64,000 nt of DNA from Streptomyces sp. 1331.2 (lineage in GTDB: Bacteria; Actinomycetota; Actinomycetes; Streptomycetales; Streptomycetaceae). Shown piece by piece: positions 14,333 to 22,695 of this stretch. The stretch lies in contig NZ_OBMJ01000001.1 of the NCBI RefSeq assembly GCF_900199205.1, forward strand, positions 7,185,001 through 7,249,000. Reading direction: 5' to 3'. Each line of letters opens with the position of its first letter. Position 1 is the stretch's first letter. A program made the position numbers and the translations under genes. A model generated the notes under the pieces. It worked only from the letters and a program-made list of their open reading frames with translations. It was not told the origin of the DNA and made no database searches.

Positions 14333-15640
14333 ATGAACGACAGCATCCCTTCTGTGGTCGCCCGCCTGCGGGCCGAGTTCACCACCGGCCGGACCAGGCC
14401 GCTCGCCTGGCGGCTGGACAAGCTGGCCGCCCTGCGCACCATGCTCACCGAGCAGGCCGAGGCGTTCCAGCAGGCCCTGCACGCCGACCTCGGCAAGAGC
14501 GTCACCGAGGCCTACCGCACCGAGATCGGCTTCACCATCCGCGAACTCGACCACACCGTGGCTCACTTGCCGCAGTGGCTGGAGCCGCGGCCGGCCGCCG
14601 TGCCGGAGGTCTTCCACCCCGCCGAAGCCCGGGTCGTCCGCGACCCGCTCGGTGTGGTGCTGATCATCGCGCCCTGGAACTACCCGCTCCAGCTCGCCCT
14701 GGCCCCGCTGGTCGGCGCCCTCGCCGCCGGGAACACCGCCCTGGTCAAGCCCAGCGAGCTCGCCCCCGCGACCTCCGCGGCCATCGCCGAACTGCTGCCG
14801 CGCTACCTCGGCGAGGAGGCGGTCGCGGTGGTCGAGGGCGCCGTCCCGGAGACCACCGCCCTGCTGGAGCAGCGCTTCGACCACATCTTCTACACCGGCA
14901 ACGGGGCGGTCGGACGGATCGTCATGACCGCCGCCGCCAAGCACCTGACCCCGGTCACCCTGGAACTCGGCGGCAAGAGCCCGGTCGTGGTCGAGCCCGG
15001 CGCCGACCTCGCCGTCACCGCCCGGCGGATCGCCCAGGGCAAGTTCCTCAACGCCGGCCAGACCTGCGTCGCCCCCGACTACGTCCTCGCCGTCGGCGAC
15101 GCCGCGCCCGGCCTGGAGAAGGAACTCGCCGACGCGGTGCGGGAGTTGTTCGGCGACAACCCGGCCGAGAACAGCGAGTACGGGCGGATCGTCAACGAGC
15201 GCCACTTCGACCGGCTCACCGCGCTGCTGGACGGCGGGCGGACCGTCGTCGGAGGCGAACACGACCGCGAGGCGCGCTACCTCGCCCCGACCGTCCTCGC
15301 CGACGTCCCCGAGACCGCCCCGGTGATGAGCGCCGAGATCTTCGGCCCGATCCTGCCCGTGCTGGCCGTCCCCGACCTCGACGCGGCGATCGCCTTCATC
15401 AACGAGCGCGACAAGCCGCTCGCCCTGTACGCCTTCACCGAGTCCGCGGACACCAAGCGGCGGCTGGCCGAGGAGACCTCCTCCGGCGCGCTCACCTTCG
15501 GCCTGCCGGTCTCGCACCTGGCGATGCCGGACCTGCCCTTCGGCGGCGTCGGCGAGAGCGGCATGGGGCGCTACCACGGCGAGTACTCGATCGACACGTT
15601 CAGCCACCTCAAGGCCGTGGTCGACAAGCCGCTGGGTTGA
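14333..15640 (+). CDS. Aldehyde dehydrogenase (ALDH3-like)
   Basis: A 435-residue NAD(P)-dependent aldehyde dehydrogenase. Motifs include IIAPWNYPLQL (cofactor-binding entry), VKPSELAPATS, FYTGNGAVGRIVM, LELGGKSPVVV with the general-base Glu, and LNAGQTCVAPDYVL with the catalytic Cys. The short length and the C-terminal GESGMGRYHGEYSIDTFSH block place it in the ALDH3/coniferyl-aldehyde group. An alternative start at 14291 adds 14 residues that do not look conserved. It follows its own promoter and stands alone with the next gene. The aldehyde substrate is unknown. Confidence 0.93.
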   Translation: MNDSIPSVVARLRAEFTTGRTRPLAWRLDKLAALRTMLTEQAEAFQQALHADLGKSVTEAYRTEIGFTIRELDHTVAHLPQWLEPRPAAVPEVFHPAEARVVRDPLGVVLIIAPWNYPLQLALAPLVGALAAGNTALVKPSELAPATSAAIAELLPRYLGEEAVAVVEGAVPETTALLEQRFDHIFYTGNGAVGRIVMTAAAKHLTPVTLELGGKSPVVVEPGADLAVTARRIAQGKFLNAGQTCVAPDYVLAVGDAAPGLEKELADAVRELFGDNPAENSEYGRIVNERHFDRLTALLDGGRTVVGGEHDREARYLAPTVLADVPETAPVMSAEIFGPILPVLAVPDLDAAIAFINERDKPLALYAFTESADTKRRLAEETSSGALTFGLPVSHLAMPDLPFGGVGESGMGRYHGEYSIDTFSHLKAVVDKPLG

Positions 15641-15705
15641 GTCCGGCCTTATTCTTCCCCCCTCCTTCCGTCCCGTCCTTCCGTCCTGCCCTGGAGCGCC
15701 CGTCC

Positions 15706-16470
15706 ATGACCCCGAACGAGCACGTCGCCGCCGTCTCCGCCGAAACCGCCAGGTTCGTCGCCGCGGTGCGGGCCGCCGATCCGGCGATCCCGGTCCCCAG
15801 CTGTCCCGGCTGGACCCTCGCCGACCTCGTCCGCCATGCGGGCAGCGTCCAGCGCTGGTTCACCGTCCTGCTCCGTCGGCGCATCCAGGCGCCGCCCACC
15901 AGCCGGGACGTCGAACTGAAGCTCCCCGAGCGGACGCAGGACTACCCGGCGTGGCTCGCCGAGTCCGCGGCCGAGGCCGACGCGACCTTCTCGGACACCG
16001 ACCTTGATGCGCCGATGTGGGCGTGGGGCGCCGACCAGCACGCCCGGTTCTGGGTGCGCCGGATGCTCTTCGAAACCCTCGTCCACCGCGTCGACGCCGA
16101 ACTCGCGCTGGGCCTGCAGCCCGAGCTCGACCCGGCGCTCGCCGCGGACGGAGTGGACGAGTTCCTGACGAACCTGCCGTACGCGGCCTTCTTCGCTCCG
16201 GGGACGGCCGAACTGCGCGGCGAGAACCGGACGATCCGCTTCACCCGCACCGACGGGGACGGCGACTGGCTGGTGCGCCTGCGCCCCGACGGCTTCGGCC
16301 TGGAGAGCGGTGCGGCGGCGGCCGAGCCGGCTGCCGACGCCACGGTCTCGGCCACCGCCGCCGACCTGCTGCTCCTCCTCTACGGCCGCCTCGACCGCTC
16401 GGCAGCCGAGGTCGCCGTGACCGGCGACGAGCAGCTGCTGGAGCTGTGGTTCACCAACTCCGCCTTCTGA
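15706..16470 (+). CDS. Maleylpyruvate isomerase-family, mycothiol-dependent protein
   Basis: A 254-residue actinobacterial protein with an MDMPI N-terminal domain: PSCPGWTLADLVRHAGSVQRWF carries the typical metal-ligand His, and FWVRRMLFETLVHRVDAEL carries the second helix with the His pair. The C-terminal part (TAADLLLLLYGR) is the usual SCP2-like tail. Members use mycothiol in isomerisation or detoxification, but most are uncharacterised. The gene lies 65 bases after the aldehyde dehydrogenase and may be co-transcribed. Confidence 0.85.
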   Translation: MTPNEHVAAVSAETARFVAAVRAADPAIPVPSCPGWTLADLVRHAGSVQRWFTVLLRRRIQAPPTSRDVELKLPERTQDYPAWLAESAAEADATFSDTDLDAPMWAWGADQHARFWVRRMLFETLVHRVDAELALGLQPELDPALAADGVDEFLTNLPYAAFFAPGTAELRGENRTIRFTRTDGDGDWLVRLRPDGFGLESGAAAAEPAADATVSATAADLLLLLYGRLDRSAAEVAVTGDEQLLELWFTNSAF

Positions 16471-16536
16471 GCGGACCGCCGGCAGCGCAGACGCTCTCCT
16501 CGACGTCGCTGACCTGCGGAACGGCCGGCCAACGCC

Positions 16537-16569
16537 GCGCCATCGACCGGACCCCCCGGTCGACGGCGC
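16537..16569. terminator. Bidirectional hairpin between convergent genes
   Basis: Arms 16537-16550 and 16556-16569 pair (GCGCC, one mismatch, TCGACCGG against its complement) around a five-base loop. It sits between the isomerase-family gene and the convergent GNAT gene. Confidence 0.6.
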
Positions 16570-16593
16570 GGTGTCGGCGCGTTCTCGCCCGGC

Positions 16594-17124
16594 TTATCCC
16601 CGCCACTCCTCGGCCAGCAGCCCGAGTACCACCTGGTCGGCGAACTCCCCGCACACCCAGGCCGATCGGCGCAGCGTCCCCTCGACGGTGAACCCGGCTG
16701 CGGCGGCGGCCCGGAGCATCGGCGTGTTGTCCGCGAGGGTTTCCAGCTGCAGCCGGCGCAGGCCGAGCACCGGGAAGCCGTAGTGGCACAGCACCCGCAG
16801 GACGTCCGTCGCGAGCCCGCGCCCCCGGTGGCCCGGCCGCAGCGCGATGCCCAGGTGGGCGTTGCGGTTGTGGGTGTCGATGCCCCACAGCAGGGCCTCA
16901 CCGGCCAGCTCCCCGGAGGCCGTCACCACCACGGAGAAGCACGCCGACTCGTCGGACGGCCCGGTGACCGCGTAGGGCGACTGCGCCGAGCCCGGCGGGA
17001 CGGGCCGCCAGGGCCGGTTGTCGGCCCGTGAGCGGGTGGCGACATCGTCGTACAACTCGGCCTGGAACACGGGGAGGTCGGCTTCCTGCCGGGCCCGAAG
17101 GGTGATCTGAGCGCCATGTAGCAT
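16594..17124 (-). CDS. GNAT-family N-acetyltransferase (RimJ/RimL type)
   Basis: A 176-residue acetyl-CoA-dependent acetyltransferase. The N terminus ITLRARQEADLPVFQAEL and the acetyl-CoA loop RPGHRGRGLATDVLRVL (Q/RxxGxG/A) are typical, followed by LQLETLADNTPMLRAAAAAGF. Such proteins acetylate ribosomal-protein N termini, small amines or antibiotics; the substrate is not evident. It is monocistronic, leftward, and ends in a shared terminator. Confidence 0.9.
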   Translation of the reverse strand: MLHGAQITLRARQEADLPVFQAELYDDVATRSRADNRPWRPVPPGSAQSPYAVTGPSDESACFSVVVTASGELAGEALLWGIDTHNRNAHLGIALRPGHRGRGLATDVLRVLCHYGFPVLGLRRLQLETLADNTPMLRAAAAAGFTVEGTLRRSAWVCGEFADQVVLGLLAEEWRG

Positions 17125-17199
17125 GTCACATGGTTATCACCGTGGCAGAGCCCCGGCCACGGTATTTCCCCGGCGGTCCGTCGTACGGACGGTGACCGC

Positions 17200-17230
17200 G
17201 GGCGCCCGTGCAGGCACGGCACGGGCGCCC
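17200..17230 (-). terminator. Terminator of the MetE-like gene
   Basis: GGGCGCCCGTGC at 17200-17211 pairs with 17219-17230 (12 bp, seven-base loop), 15 bases past the stop of the leftward MetE-like gene. Confidence 0.7.
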
Positions 17231-17244
17231 CGGGGCGGTGCGGC

Positions 17245-18330
17245 CTAGATGCCGAGTGCGGCGGCGGCCAGGGCGGTGCCATCGACGCGGGCGCGGATCT
17301 TGGCGAAGGCGGTCTCGCGAGAGGTGGAGGTGTCGTCGGCGAACGGGGAGAACCCGCAGTCGTCGCAGGTGCCCAGCCGCTCGACGGGCAGGTGCCGGGC
17401 CGCGGCCAGGACACGGTCGCGGACCTGCTCGACCGTCTCCACCCGCGGGTCGATCGGGTCGGTGACCCCGATGAAGATCCGCGCCTGCGGGGGAAGGTGC
17501 TGGGCGAGGACGGAGAGCACGACGTCCTGGTCGGGCTCGCTGGCGAGCTGCACGTAGAACGCGCCGACCCGGAGCCGGAGCAGTTCGGGGAGCAGGGCCT
17601 TGTAGTCGACGTCGAGGCTGTGGGTGGAGTCCTGGTCGCCGCCGGGGCAGGTGTGCACGCCGATCCGGGCCTGTTCGGCGGGGGTGAAGCGGTCCAGGAC
17701 CCGGTTGTTGAGCTCGATGAACTGCCCCAGCAGGCCGCCGCTCGGGTCGAGCTTCAGGGCGAGGCGGGCCTCGGTGAAGTCGATCTGGACGCGGTGCGCG
17801 CCGGCGTCCAGACAGCCGCGGATGTCGGCCTCGGCCTCGGCGGTGAGGTCGGCCAGGAAGGCCTCGCGCGGGTAGCCGTCGATGCCGTCCGCCGGGTAGA
17901 GCAGGCTGAGCGCCGAGGGCGCGATGACGGCCTGCTTCACCGGTACGGTCGCGTGCCGCTGCGCCGCCCGCAGGTACTGGTCGGCGTGGACGCCGTAGCG
18001 CAGCGGCCCGCCGGTCAGGCGGGGCAGCTGGCGCTGGTGCCCGTCGGCGAAGGGGATGACGACGCCGTCGGGGGCCAGCTGGTCCAGGCCGGTCAGCGGA
18101 TAGGTGGCGAAGCTGGGCTTGGACTGCTCGCCGTCGGTGACGACCGGTGAGCCGATCTCCTCCAGGCGGCGGATGGTGTCCGCAACGGCACTGTCCTGGG
18201 CGGCGGCGAGTTCGGCGTCCCCGATCCGGCCGGCCGCGTGGTCGGCCATGGCCGTGAGCAGTTCGGCAGGCCGCGGAAGGCTGCCGATGGGCTCGGTTTC
18301 GATCACTGCCCTGCCGTTGGTGTCCACCAT
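17245..18330 (-). CDS. MetE-like methyltransferase, catalytic domain only
   Basis: A 361-residue protein of the cobalamin-independent methionine synthase C-terminal family. It keeps the zinc motifs: VHTCPGG (His and Cys) and GTCDDCGFSPF (last Cys), with ETEPIGSLPRP at the N terminus. It lacks the N-terminal half of true MetE, so it is a one-domain form that may methylate homocysteine from another donor or act on a different thiol. I chose ATG 18330, which has GGATGGGG in front; 18339 is nearly equal, and a frame open to 18411 adds unlikely residues. No folate or methionine genes are adjacent. Confidence 0.85.
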   Translation of the reverse strand: MVDTNGRAVIETEPIGSLPRPAELLTAMADHAAGRIGDAELAAAQDSAVADTIRRLEEIGSPVVTDGEQSKPSFATYPLTGLDQLAPDGVVIPFADGHQRQLPRLTGGPLRYGVHADQYLRAAQRHATVPVKQAVIAPSALSLLYPADGIDGYPREAFLADLTAEAEADIRGCLDAGAHRVQIDFTEARLALKLDPSGGLLGQFIELNNRVLDRFTPAEQARIGVHTCPGGDQDSTHSLDVDYKALLPELLRLRVGAFYVQLASEPDQDVVLSVLAQHLPPQARIFIGVTDPIDPRVETVEQVRDRVLAAARHLPVERLGTCDDCGFSPFADDTSTSRETAFAKIRARVDGTALAAAALGI

Positions 18331-18412
18331 GATCCCCATCCGTGGAATGTGTTCATCCGGGGTGCCCAAACTACCCGACTCGGCTTCCTGGTAAGGCATT
18401 TGAACAAACAAA

Positions 18413-18453
18413 GGGGGCGCGCGAACAGCGTCGCGCGCCGGACGTGCGCCCCC
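18413..18453 (-). terminator. Hairpin near the start of the MetE-like gene
   Basis: GGGGGCGC at 18413-18420 pairs with 18446-18453, and a smaller stem lies inside. It falls downstream of the leftward aldo/keto reductase gene (stop at 18534) and is probably its terminator. Confidence 0.5.
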
Positions 18454-18533
18454 CTCCGCGCCGGTGTCCGGCAGGATCCAAGGCGTCGGTCAGAGGGGAC
18501 ACCCCCTTGGCCCTGTCGCAGCCCCGCCCGCGG

Positions 18534-19517
18534 CTACCAGCGGTCGTGCACCTGCGGCCGGATGCGGCGGTCGTACAGGTCCCGCACCGCGTCGAGGGTG
18601 GCCGCGGGCAGTGGCTCCAGCGCGGCGGCCTCGGCGTTGGACCGGGCCTGCGCCACGTTGCGGGCGCCGGGGATCACCGTCGTCACCCCGGGCTGCTGGA
18701 CGACCCAGCGCAGCGCTGCCTGCGCCGGGGTCGCGCCCTCGGGGGCGAGTGCGGCGAACTCCCGGGCCGCCTCGACGCCCGTCGCGAAGTCCACCCCGGA
18801 GAAGGTCTCGCCCTGGTCGAAGGCCTCGCCGTGACGGTTGTAGGTGCGGTGGTCGTCCGGGGCGAAGACGGTCCGCTCGGTGTAGCGGCCCGAGAGCAGC
18901 CCCGAGGCGAGCGGCACCCGTGCCAGGATCGCGACCCCGGCCGCCTCGGCGGCGGGCAGCACGCGCTCCAGCGGCTTGAGCCGGAACGCGTTCAGGATGA
19001 TCTGCACGCTCGCGACGCCCGGGCGGGCGATCGCGGTCAGCGCCTCCGCGCAGGTCTCCACGCTGACCCCGTAGGCGGCGACCCGCTCCTCCGCCACCAG
19101 GGTGTCCAGGGCGTCGAACACCTCGTCCGAGGAGTAGACGGGTGTCGGCGGGCAGTGCAGCTGCACCAGGTCCAGCCGCTCCACGCCCAGGTTGGCCCGC
19201 GAACGGTCCGCCCAGGCACGGAAGTTGGCGAGGTGGTAGTGCTCGGGCCGCTGCTCGACCCGGCGGCCGAACTTGGTGGCGACGAACACCTTCGCGTCCG
19301 GGCGCTCCTTCAGGAAGCGGCCGATCAGCCGCTCGCTGCGGCCGTCGCCGTAGACGTCGGCAGTGTCGAAGAGCGTGACCCCCGCCTCCACGGAGGCCTC
19401 CAGTACGGCCAGGGCGTCCTCCTCCCGGACGTCCCCCCAATCCGCACCGAGCTGCCAGGTGCCGAGTCCGACGATCGAGACGGGACGGCCGGTACGGCCG
19501 AGTACGCGCTGTTCCAT
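18534..19517 (-). CDS. Aldo/keto reductase
   Basis: A 327-residue NADPH-dependent TIM-barrel oxidoreductase. The catalytic tetrad is visible: Asp51 and Tyr56 (FDTADVYG), Lys82 (TKFG) and His121 (VQLHCPP). The C-terminal IPGARNVAQARSNAEA is the cofactor phosphate-binding stretch. It belongs to the large COG0667 group that reduces sugars, aldehydes or quinones; the substrate cannot be told. It is leftward and about 80 bases downstream of deoC, possibly in one transcript with it. Confidence 0.92.
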   Translation of the reverse strand: MEQRVLGRTGRPVSIVGLGTWQLGADWGDVREEDALAVLEASVEAGVTLFDTADVYGDGRSERLIGRFLKERPDAKVFVATKFGRRVEQRPEHYHLANFRAWADRSRANLGVERLDLVQLHCPPTPVYSSDEVFDALDTLVAEERVAAYGVSVETCAEALTAIARPGVASVQIILNAFRLKPLERVLPAAEAAGVAILARVPLASGLLSGRYTERTVFAPDDHRTYNRHGEAFDQGETFSGVDFATGVEAAREFAALAPEGATPAQAALRWVVQQPGVTTVIPGARNVAQARSNAEAAALEPLPAATLDAVRDLYDRRIRPQVHDRW

Positions 19518-19598
19518 GGCGTGACCCTCTCACGAAGCGCCCGCCGGCGCCGCCGGGTCGGTTGCCGACCCACGCGATGGCCCACGCCGTCCCGTGGG

Positions 19599-20291
19599 TC
19601 AGGAGGCGGACCGGCGGGCCGCCAGGTCGTCCAGGATGGCGGCGGTGGCGGTCGCGCCGAAGCGTTCGGCGCCGGCGGCCACGAACTCGAGCATGCGGTC
19701 CAGGGTGCGTACCCCGCCCGCGGCCTTGACCCTCATGTGCGCGGGGACGTTCGCCCGCATCAGCCGGACGTCCTCCAGGGTGGCGCCGCCGGGCGCGAAG
19801 CCGGTCGAGGTCTTCACGAAGTCCGCGCCCGCCAGTGTGCTGAGTCGGCAGGCGCGCAGTTTGGCGTCCTCGTCGAGGTAGGCGTTCTCGAAGATCACCT
19901 TGGTGAGGGCGGCGCCCCCCGCGGTGTCCACGACCGCGGCGATGTCCTGCCGCACCGCGTCGTCCTCGCCGCTGCGCAGCAGGCCGATGTTGAGCACCAG
20001 GTCGAGTTCGGTCGCACCCGCCGCCAGGGCGTCCGCGGCCTCGCCTGCCTTGGCCGTCGTGGTGGTGCCGCCGTGCGGGAAGCCGATGACGGTGCCGACG
20101 GCGACCGCGGTGCCGGCGAGCGCCTTGACCGCGAGGGTGACGTCCGCGGGGCGCACGCAGACCGAGGCGACGTCGTAGACCGCGGCGAGTTCGCAGCCGT
20201 GCAGGACCTCGGTGGTGGTGAGTTCGGGCCGCAGGAGGGAGTGGTCGATCATCTTGGCGAGCTGTCGGACGTCGATGCCGGTGGAGTCCAT
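19599..20291 (-). CDS. deoC: Deoxyribose-phosphate aldolase
   Basis: Cleaves 2-deoxy-D-ribose 5-phosphate to glyceraldehyde 3-phosphate and acetaldehyde in deoxynucleoside salvage. The 230 residues carry Schiff-base Lys160 (FVKTSTGF), a second Lys189 (RVKAAGGVRT) and Asp97 (ELDLVLNIG), the complete catalytic set. The start region LAKMIDHSLLRP is typical. It lies divergent from the GntR gene, and the shared gap holds inverted operator-like repeats, so deoC may also be under that regulator. Confidence 0.95.
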   Translation of the reverse strand: MDSTGIDVRQLAKMIDHSLLRPELTTTEVLHGCELAAVYDVASVCVRPADVTLAVKALAGTAVAVGTVIGFPHGGTTTTAKAGEAADALAAGATELDLVLNIGLLRSGEDDAVRQDIAAVVDTAGGAALTKVIFENAYLDEDAKLRACRLSTLAGADFVKTSTGFAPGGATLEDVRLMRANVPAHMRVKAAGGVRTLDRMLEFVAAGAERFGATATAAILDDLAARRSAS

Positions 20292-20370
20292 GAGCCTGTC
20301 CTAGGGGTGAGGCGTTGTGCGTCGCACCGCGCTCGGGGCGCGACCGCGCGGACGGTCCGACGGTAGCCCC

Positions 20371-20396
20371 TGCCTGTCTAGCTGTCTATACAGGCA
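20371..20396. promoter_or_regulatory. GntR/HutC-type operator, first copy
   Basis: TGCCTGT at 20371-20377 and ACAGGCA at 20390-20396 form an inverted repeat. Inside lies GTCTATAC (20384-20391), which matches the GTNTANAC core bound by HutC-subfamily regulators. The 13-mer GTCTAGCTGTCTA (20376-20388) recurs inverted at 20520-20532, just before the GntR gene. Confidence 0.6.
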
Positions 20397-20432
20397 GACG
20401 CGAGGTGGCGGGCGCCGCGCACCCGGCCCCGA

Positions 20433-20448
20433 TGTGACGAGGATCACC
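20433..20448. promoter_or_regulatory. CRP-like site in the deoC-GntR gap
   Basis: TGTGA (20433-20437), six bases, then TCAC (20444-20447) follows the TGTGA-N6-TCACA pattern of CRP-type regulators. It lies between the two operator copies. It is one of two such sites noted in the window. Confidence 0.4.
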
Positions 20449-20519
20449 CTGCACGCCTCTTGCCCTTGGTGTCTTTCGCCGCGGAATGTCCGGCTCTGTG
20501 CTGGTCTACGCTGGTTGAC

Positions 20520-20532
20520 TAGACAGCTAGAC
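20520..20532. promoter_or_regulatory. GntR/HutC-type operator, second copy
   Basis: TAGACAGCTAGAC is the exact reverse complement of the 13-mer at 20376-20388. It is 30 bases before the regulator's start codon, a position that allows autorepression. Confidence 0.6.
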
Positions 20533-20561
20533 GGCGTACTCTCAATTTCGGAGGCCCCCTT

Positions 20562-21275
20562 TTGGAAACGGATTTCGCGCCCAGGTACCACCGGATCGAA
20601 CAGGCGCTCCGGAATCGGATCGCCAAACACCGACCGCATGACCCGCTCCCCTCGGAGTCGGAACTGTGCGAGGAATTCGGGGTGAGCCGCATGACCGCAC
20701 GGGCGGCCGTTCAACGGCTCGTCACGGAAGGTCTGGTCTACCGGGTGTCCGGGCGCGGGACATTCGTTGCGGAACCGCCGACGCACCGTCGCGCGGAAAA
20801 CCTGGTCCGATTCAGCGAGGAAATGCGCAGACAAGGCCGCAAGCCCTCCTCGCAGCTGATTTCGGCGGAACTCCGGCCGGCCCTGCCGGAGGAGGTCCAC
20901 CGGCTCCGGCTGCGCAGGGCGGCCCAGGTCGTGGAGGTCGACCGGGTCCGGCTGGCCGACGGGGTGCCGACCGCACTGGAGCGGGCGGTGTTCCCCGACG
21001 ACCTCGCCGCCCTGCTGGAGATCGACTTCCGGACGGCCTCGATGCACGAGACGCTCGCCGGGCTCGGCCGGACGCCGACCCGCGGACACTCGTCCATCAG
21101 GGCCGCGACGGCCGGCGAGCGGGAGGCGGAGCTGCTCGCGGTGGCTCCGGGCACCGCCCTGCTCGTCGAGGAGCGACTGATCATGGACCAGGACGAGCGC
21201 CCCCTGGAACTCACCGAGACCCGGTACGTCGGCGACCGGTACGCCCTGGACGTCGCCTTCGAAGTCGACTCCTGA
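20562..21275 (+). CDS. GntR-family regulator, HutC/UTRA type
   Basis: A 237-residue repressor with an N-terminal winged helix (LPSESELCEEFGVSRMTARAAVQRLVTEGLV, residues 29-60, then YRVSGRGTFVA) and a C-terminal UTRA ligand domain from about 90 to 232. UTRA domains usually sense sugars, sugar phosphates or amino acids. The TTG start follows GGAGG by seven bases. Matching inverted sites upstream and the sugar-metabolism genes downstream suggest it controls the 21466-26252 operon and perhaps deoC. The ligand is unknown. Confidence 0.92.
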   Translation: METDFAPRYHRIEQALRNRIAKHRPHDPLPSESELCEEFGVSRMTARAAVQRLVTEGLVYRVSGRGTFVAEPPTHRRAENLVRFSEEMRRQGRKPSSQLISAELRPALPEEVHRLRLRRAAQVVEVDRVRLADGVPTALERAVFPDDLAALLEIDFRTASMHETLAGLGRTPTRGHSSIRAATAGEREAELLAVAPGTALLVEERLIMDQDERPLELTETRYVGDRYALDVAFEVDS

Positions 21276-21360
21276 AAAGAACTCCGAGTCCTGAAAAGAA
21301 CTCCGGCTCCTGAAGACGCCTGCTCCTGAAAGACTCCGACTCCGGAAAAGAACTCCGACC
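21265..21360 (+). repeat. Tandem degenerate repeat after the GntR gene
   Basis: About four imperfect copies of a 19-22 base unit resembling ACTCCTGAAAAGAACTCCG begin at the end of the GntR gene and run to 21360. The A-rich AAAAGAA core stands out from the surrounding composition. No hairpin or coding function is evident. Confidence 0.7.
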
Positions 21361-21465
21361 CGACCGCGCGGAAGGAATTTCCGACGGGGGACTGCAACGA
21401 CCGGCGGGCGATCCGGCCCGCCGGTGCCAGCGGTGGAATCACATGAATGCGTGGAGGGAAAAACC

Positions 21466-22695
21466 GTGTACGCGTACCTCATGACCGCTCCCGGAGAAAT
21501 CAACCGAACCCTCGTGCCCGATCCGGAATGTCGCGAGGACGAAATCCTGCTGCAGACCGAGGCGGTCTCGATCTGCTCGACCGACGTCTCCTACTTCCGC
21601 GGCCACCTCTTCGCCGAGGACTGGCCGATCATTCCCGGGCACGAATACGTGGGAAGGGTGGTCGAGGTCGGCAAACGGCTCCGGGACGACGTACGACCGG
21701 GTGACCGGGTCACCTACTGGGGGCAGACCGACTTCGGCGGGATGGCCGAGTACCGGGCACTGCGGCCGCTCTTCCCGGGCCGGCGCGGCGTGGAGACGTC
21801 CTGGTACACCGGGCGGAACTTCTACGACGCCGACCAGGCCGCGGCGGTGGTCCTGCCGCCGCACGTGCCCTCGGACCTGGCCTCCGTGATCGAGCCGCTG
21901 ACCTCCGTCCTGCGCTCCCTGCTGCTCAACCCGCCCAAGCCCGGCGACACCTGCGTGGTCCTCGGCTGCGGCCCCAGCGCCCAGCTGGCCGTCCAGGTGC
22001 TCCACCGCCACCTCGGCGCGGGCTCGATCACCGTGCTGGACCGCAACGGCGACCGGATGGACGTCGCACTGCGGCACGGCGCCTCCCACGCCTTCAACAC
22101 CGACACCCAGGCGGCGGAGCTCGAAGCGTATGTGCGCGAGCACCACGACCACTACGCGGACTACGTGTTCGACGCCCTGCCGCACATCGCGGCGCCGGCC
22201 CGCACGGCCGGGCGGGACGACGCCCCGGACAAGGACATCCGGGAGATCGCGATGGGCCTGCTGCGCCCCGGCGGCTCGTACGTCATCTACGGCGCGACGG
22301 CCGTCCCGCAGCGGCTGAACACCTGGATGATCCTGGCCAAGGGCCTGAAGCTGCTCTCCACCCCCTTCGACGTCCGCTCGTTCCCGATGGCCCGCTCCGC
22401 GCACGTCACCGCCGTGGCCCTGCGGCTGGTCGAGTCCGGCCTGGTCGACCCCGCCCCGCTGATCACCACCCGGGCCTGCCTGGACGACGAGGCCGCCGTC
22501 CGCGAGGCGTTCACCGGGTACGGCCGGGGCGCGTCGATGAAGACCTCGCTGCTGGCGCCGTCCGTCCTCCTCGACCACGTGCGCCGCACGGCCGCCGCGA
22601 CCATCCCCGCCGTCACCACCTCCACGGCCTCCGCCGCCACGGCCGCCACCGCCTCCGCCGAGGACTTCGCCGAGCAGGCCGGGATACCGGGGTGA
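21466..22695 (+). CDS. Zinc-type medium-chain dehydrogenase
   Basis: A 409-residue medium-chain dehydrogenase. SICSTDVSYFRG supplies the catalytic-zinc Cys, PGHEYVGRVVEVG the His-Glu pair, and VVLGCGPSAQLAVQV the nucleotide-binding fold. The four-Cys structural zinc lobe is absent, so it is not a classical alcohol or sorbitol dehydrogenase. The last 45 residues are a Thr/Ala-rich tail (STASAATAATAS) of unclear value. The GTG start follows GGAGGG. It overlaps the MFS gene as GTGA and is the first enzyme of the GntR-linked operon; it probably oxidises a sugar or polyol. Confidence 0.88.
   Translation: MYAYLMTAPGEINRTLVPDPECREDEILLQTEAVSICSTDVSYFRGHLFAEDWPIIPGHEYVGRVVEVGKRLRDDVRPGDRVTYWGQTDFGGMAEYRALRPLFPGRRGVETSWYTGRNFYDADQAAAVVLPPHVPSDLASVIEPLTSVLRSLLLNPPKPGDTCVVLGCGPSAQLAVQVLHRHLGAGSITVLDRNGDRMDVALRHGASHAFNTDTQAAELEAYVREHHDHYADYVFDALPHIAAPARTAGRDDAPDKDIREIAMGLLRPGGSYVIYGATAVPQRLNTWMILAKGLKLLSTPFDVRSFPMARSAHVTAVALRLVESGLVDPAPLITTRACLDDEAAVREAFTGYGRGASMKTSLLAPSVLLDHVRRTAAATIPAVTTSTASAATAATASAEDFAEQAGIPG

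Noticed and set aside
22674..22695. A separate small gene at the Thr/Ala-rich tail of the zinc dehydrogenase
   Set aside because: The frame is continuous with the enzyme and has no start or ribosome site of its own.
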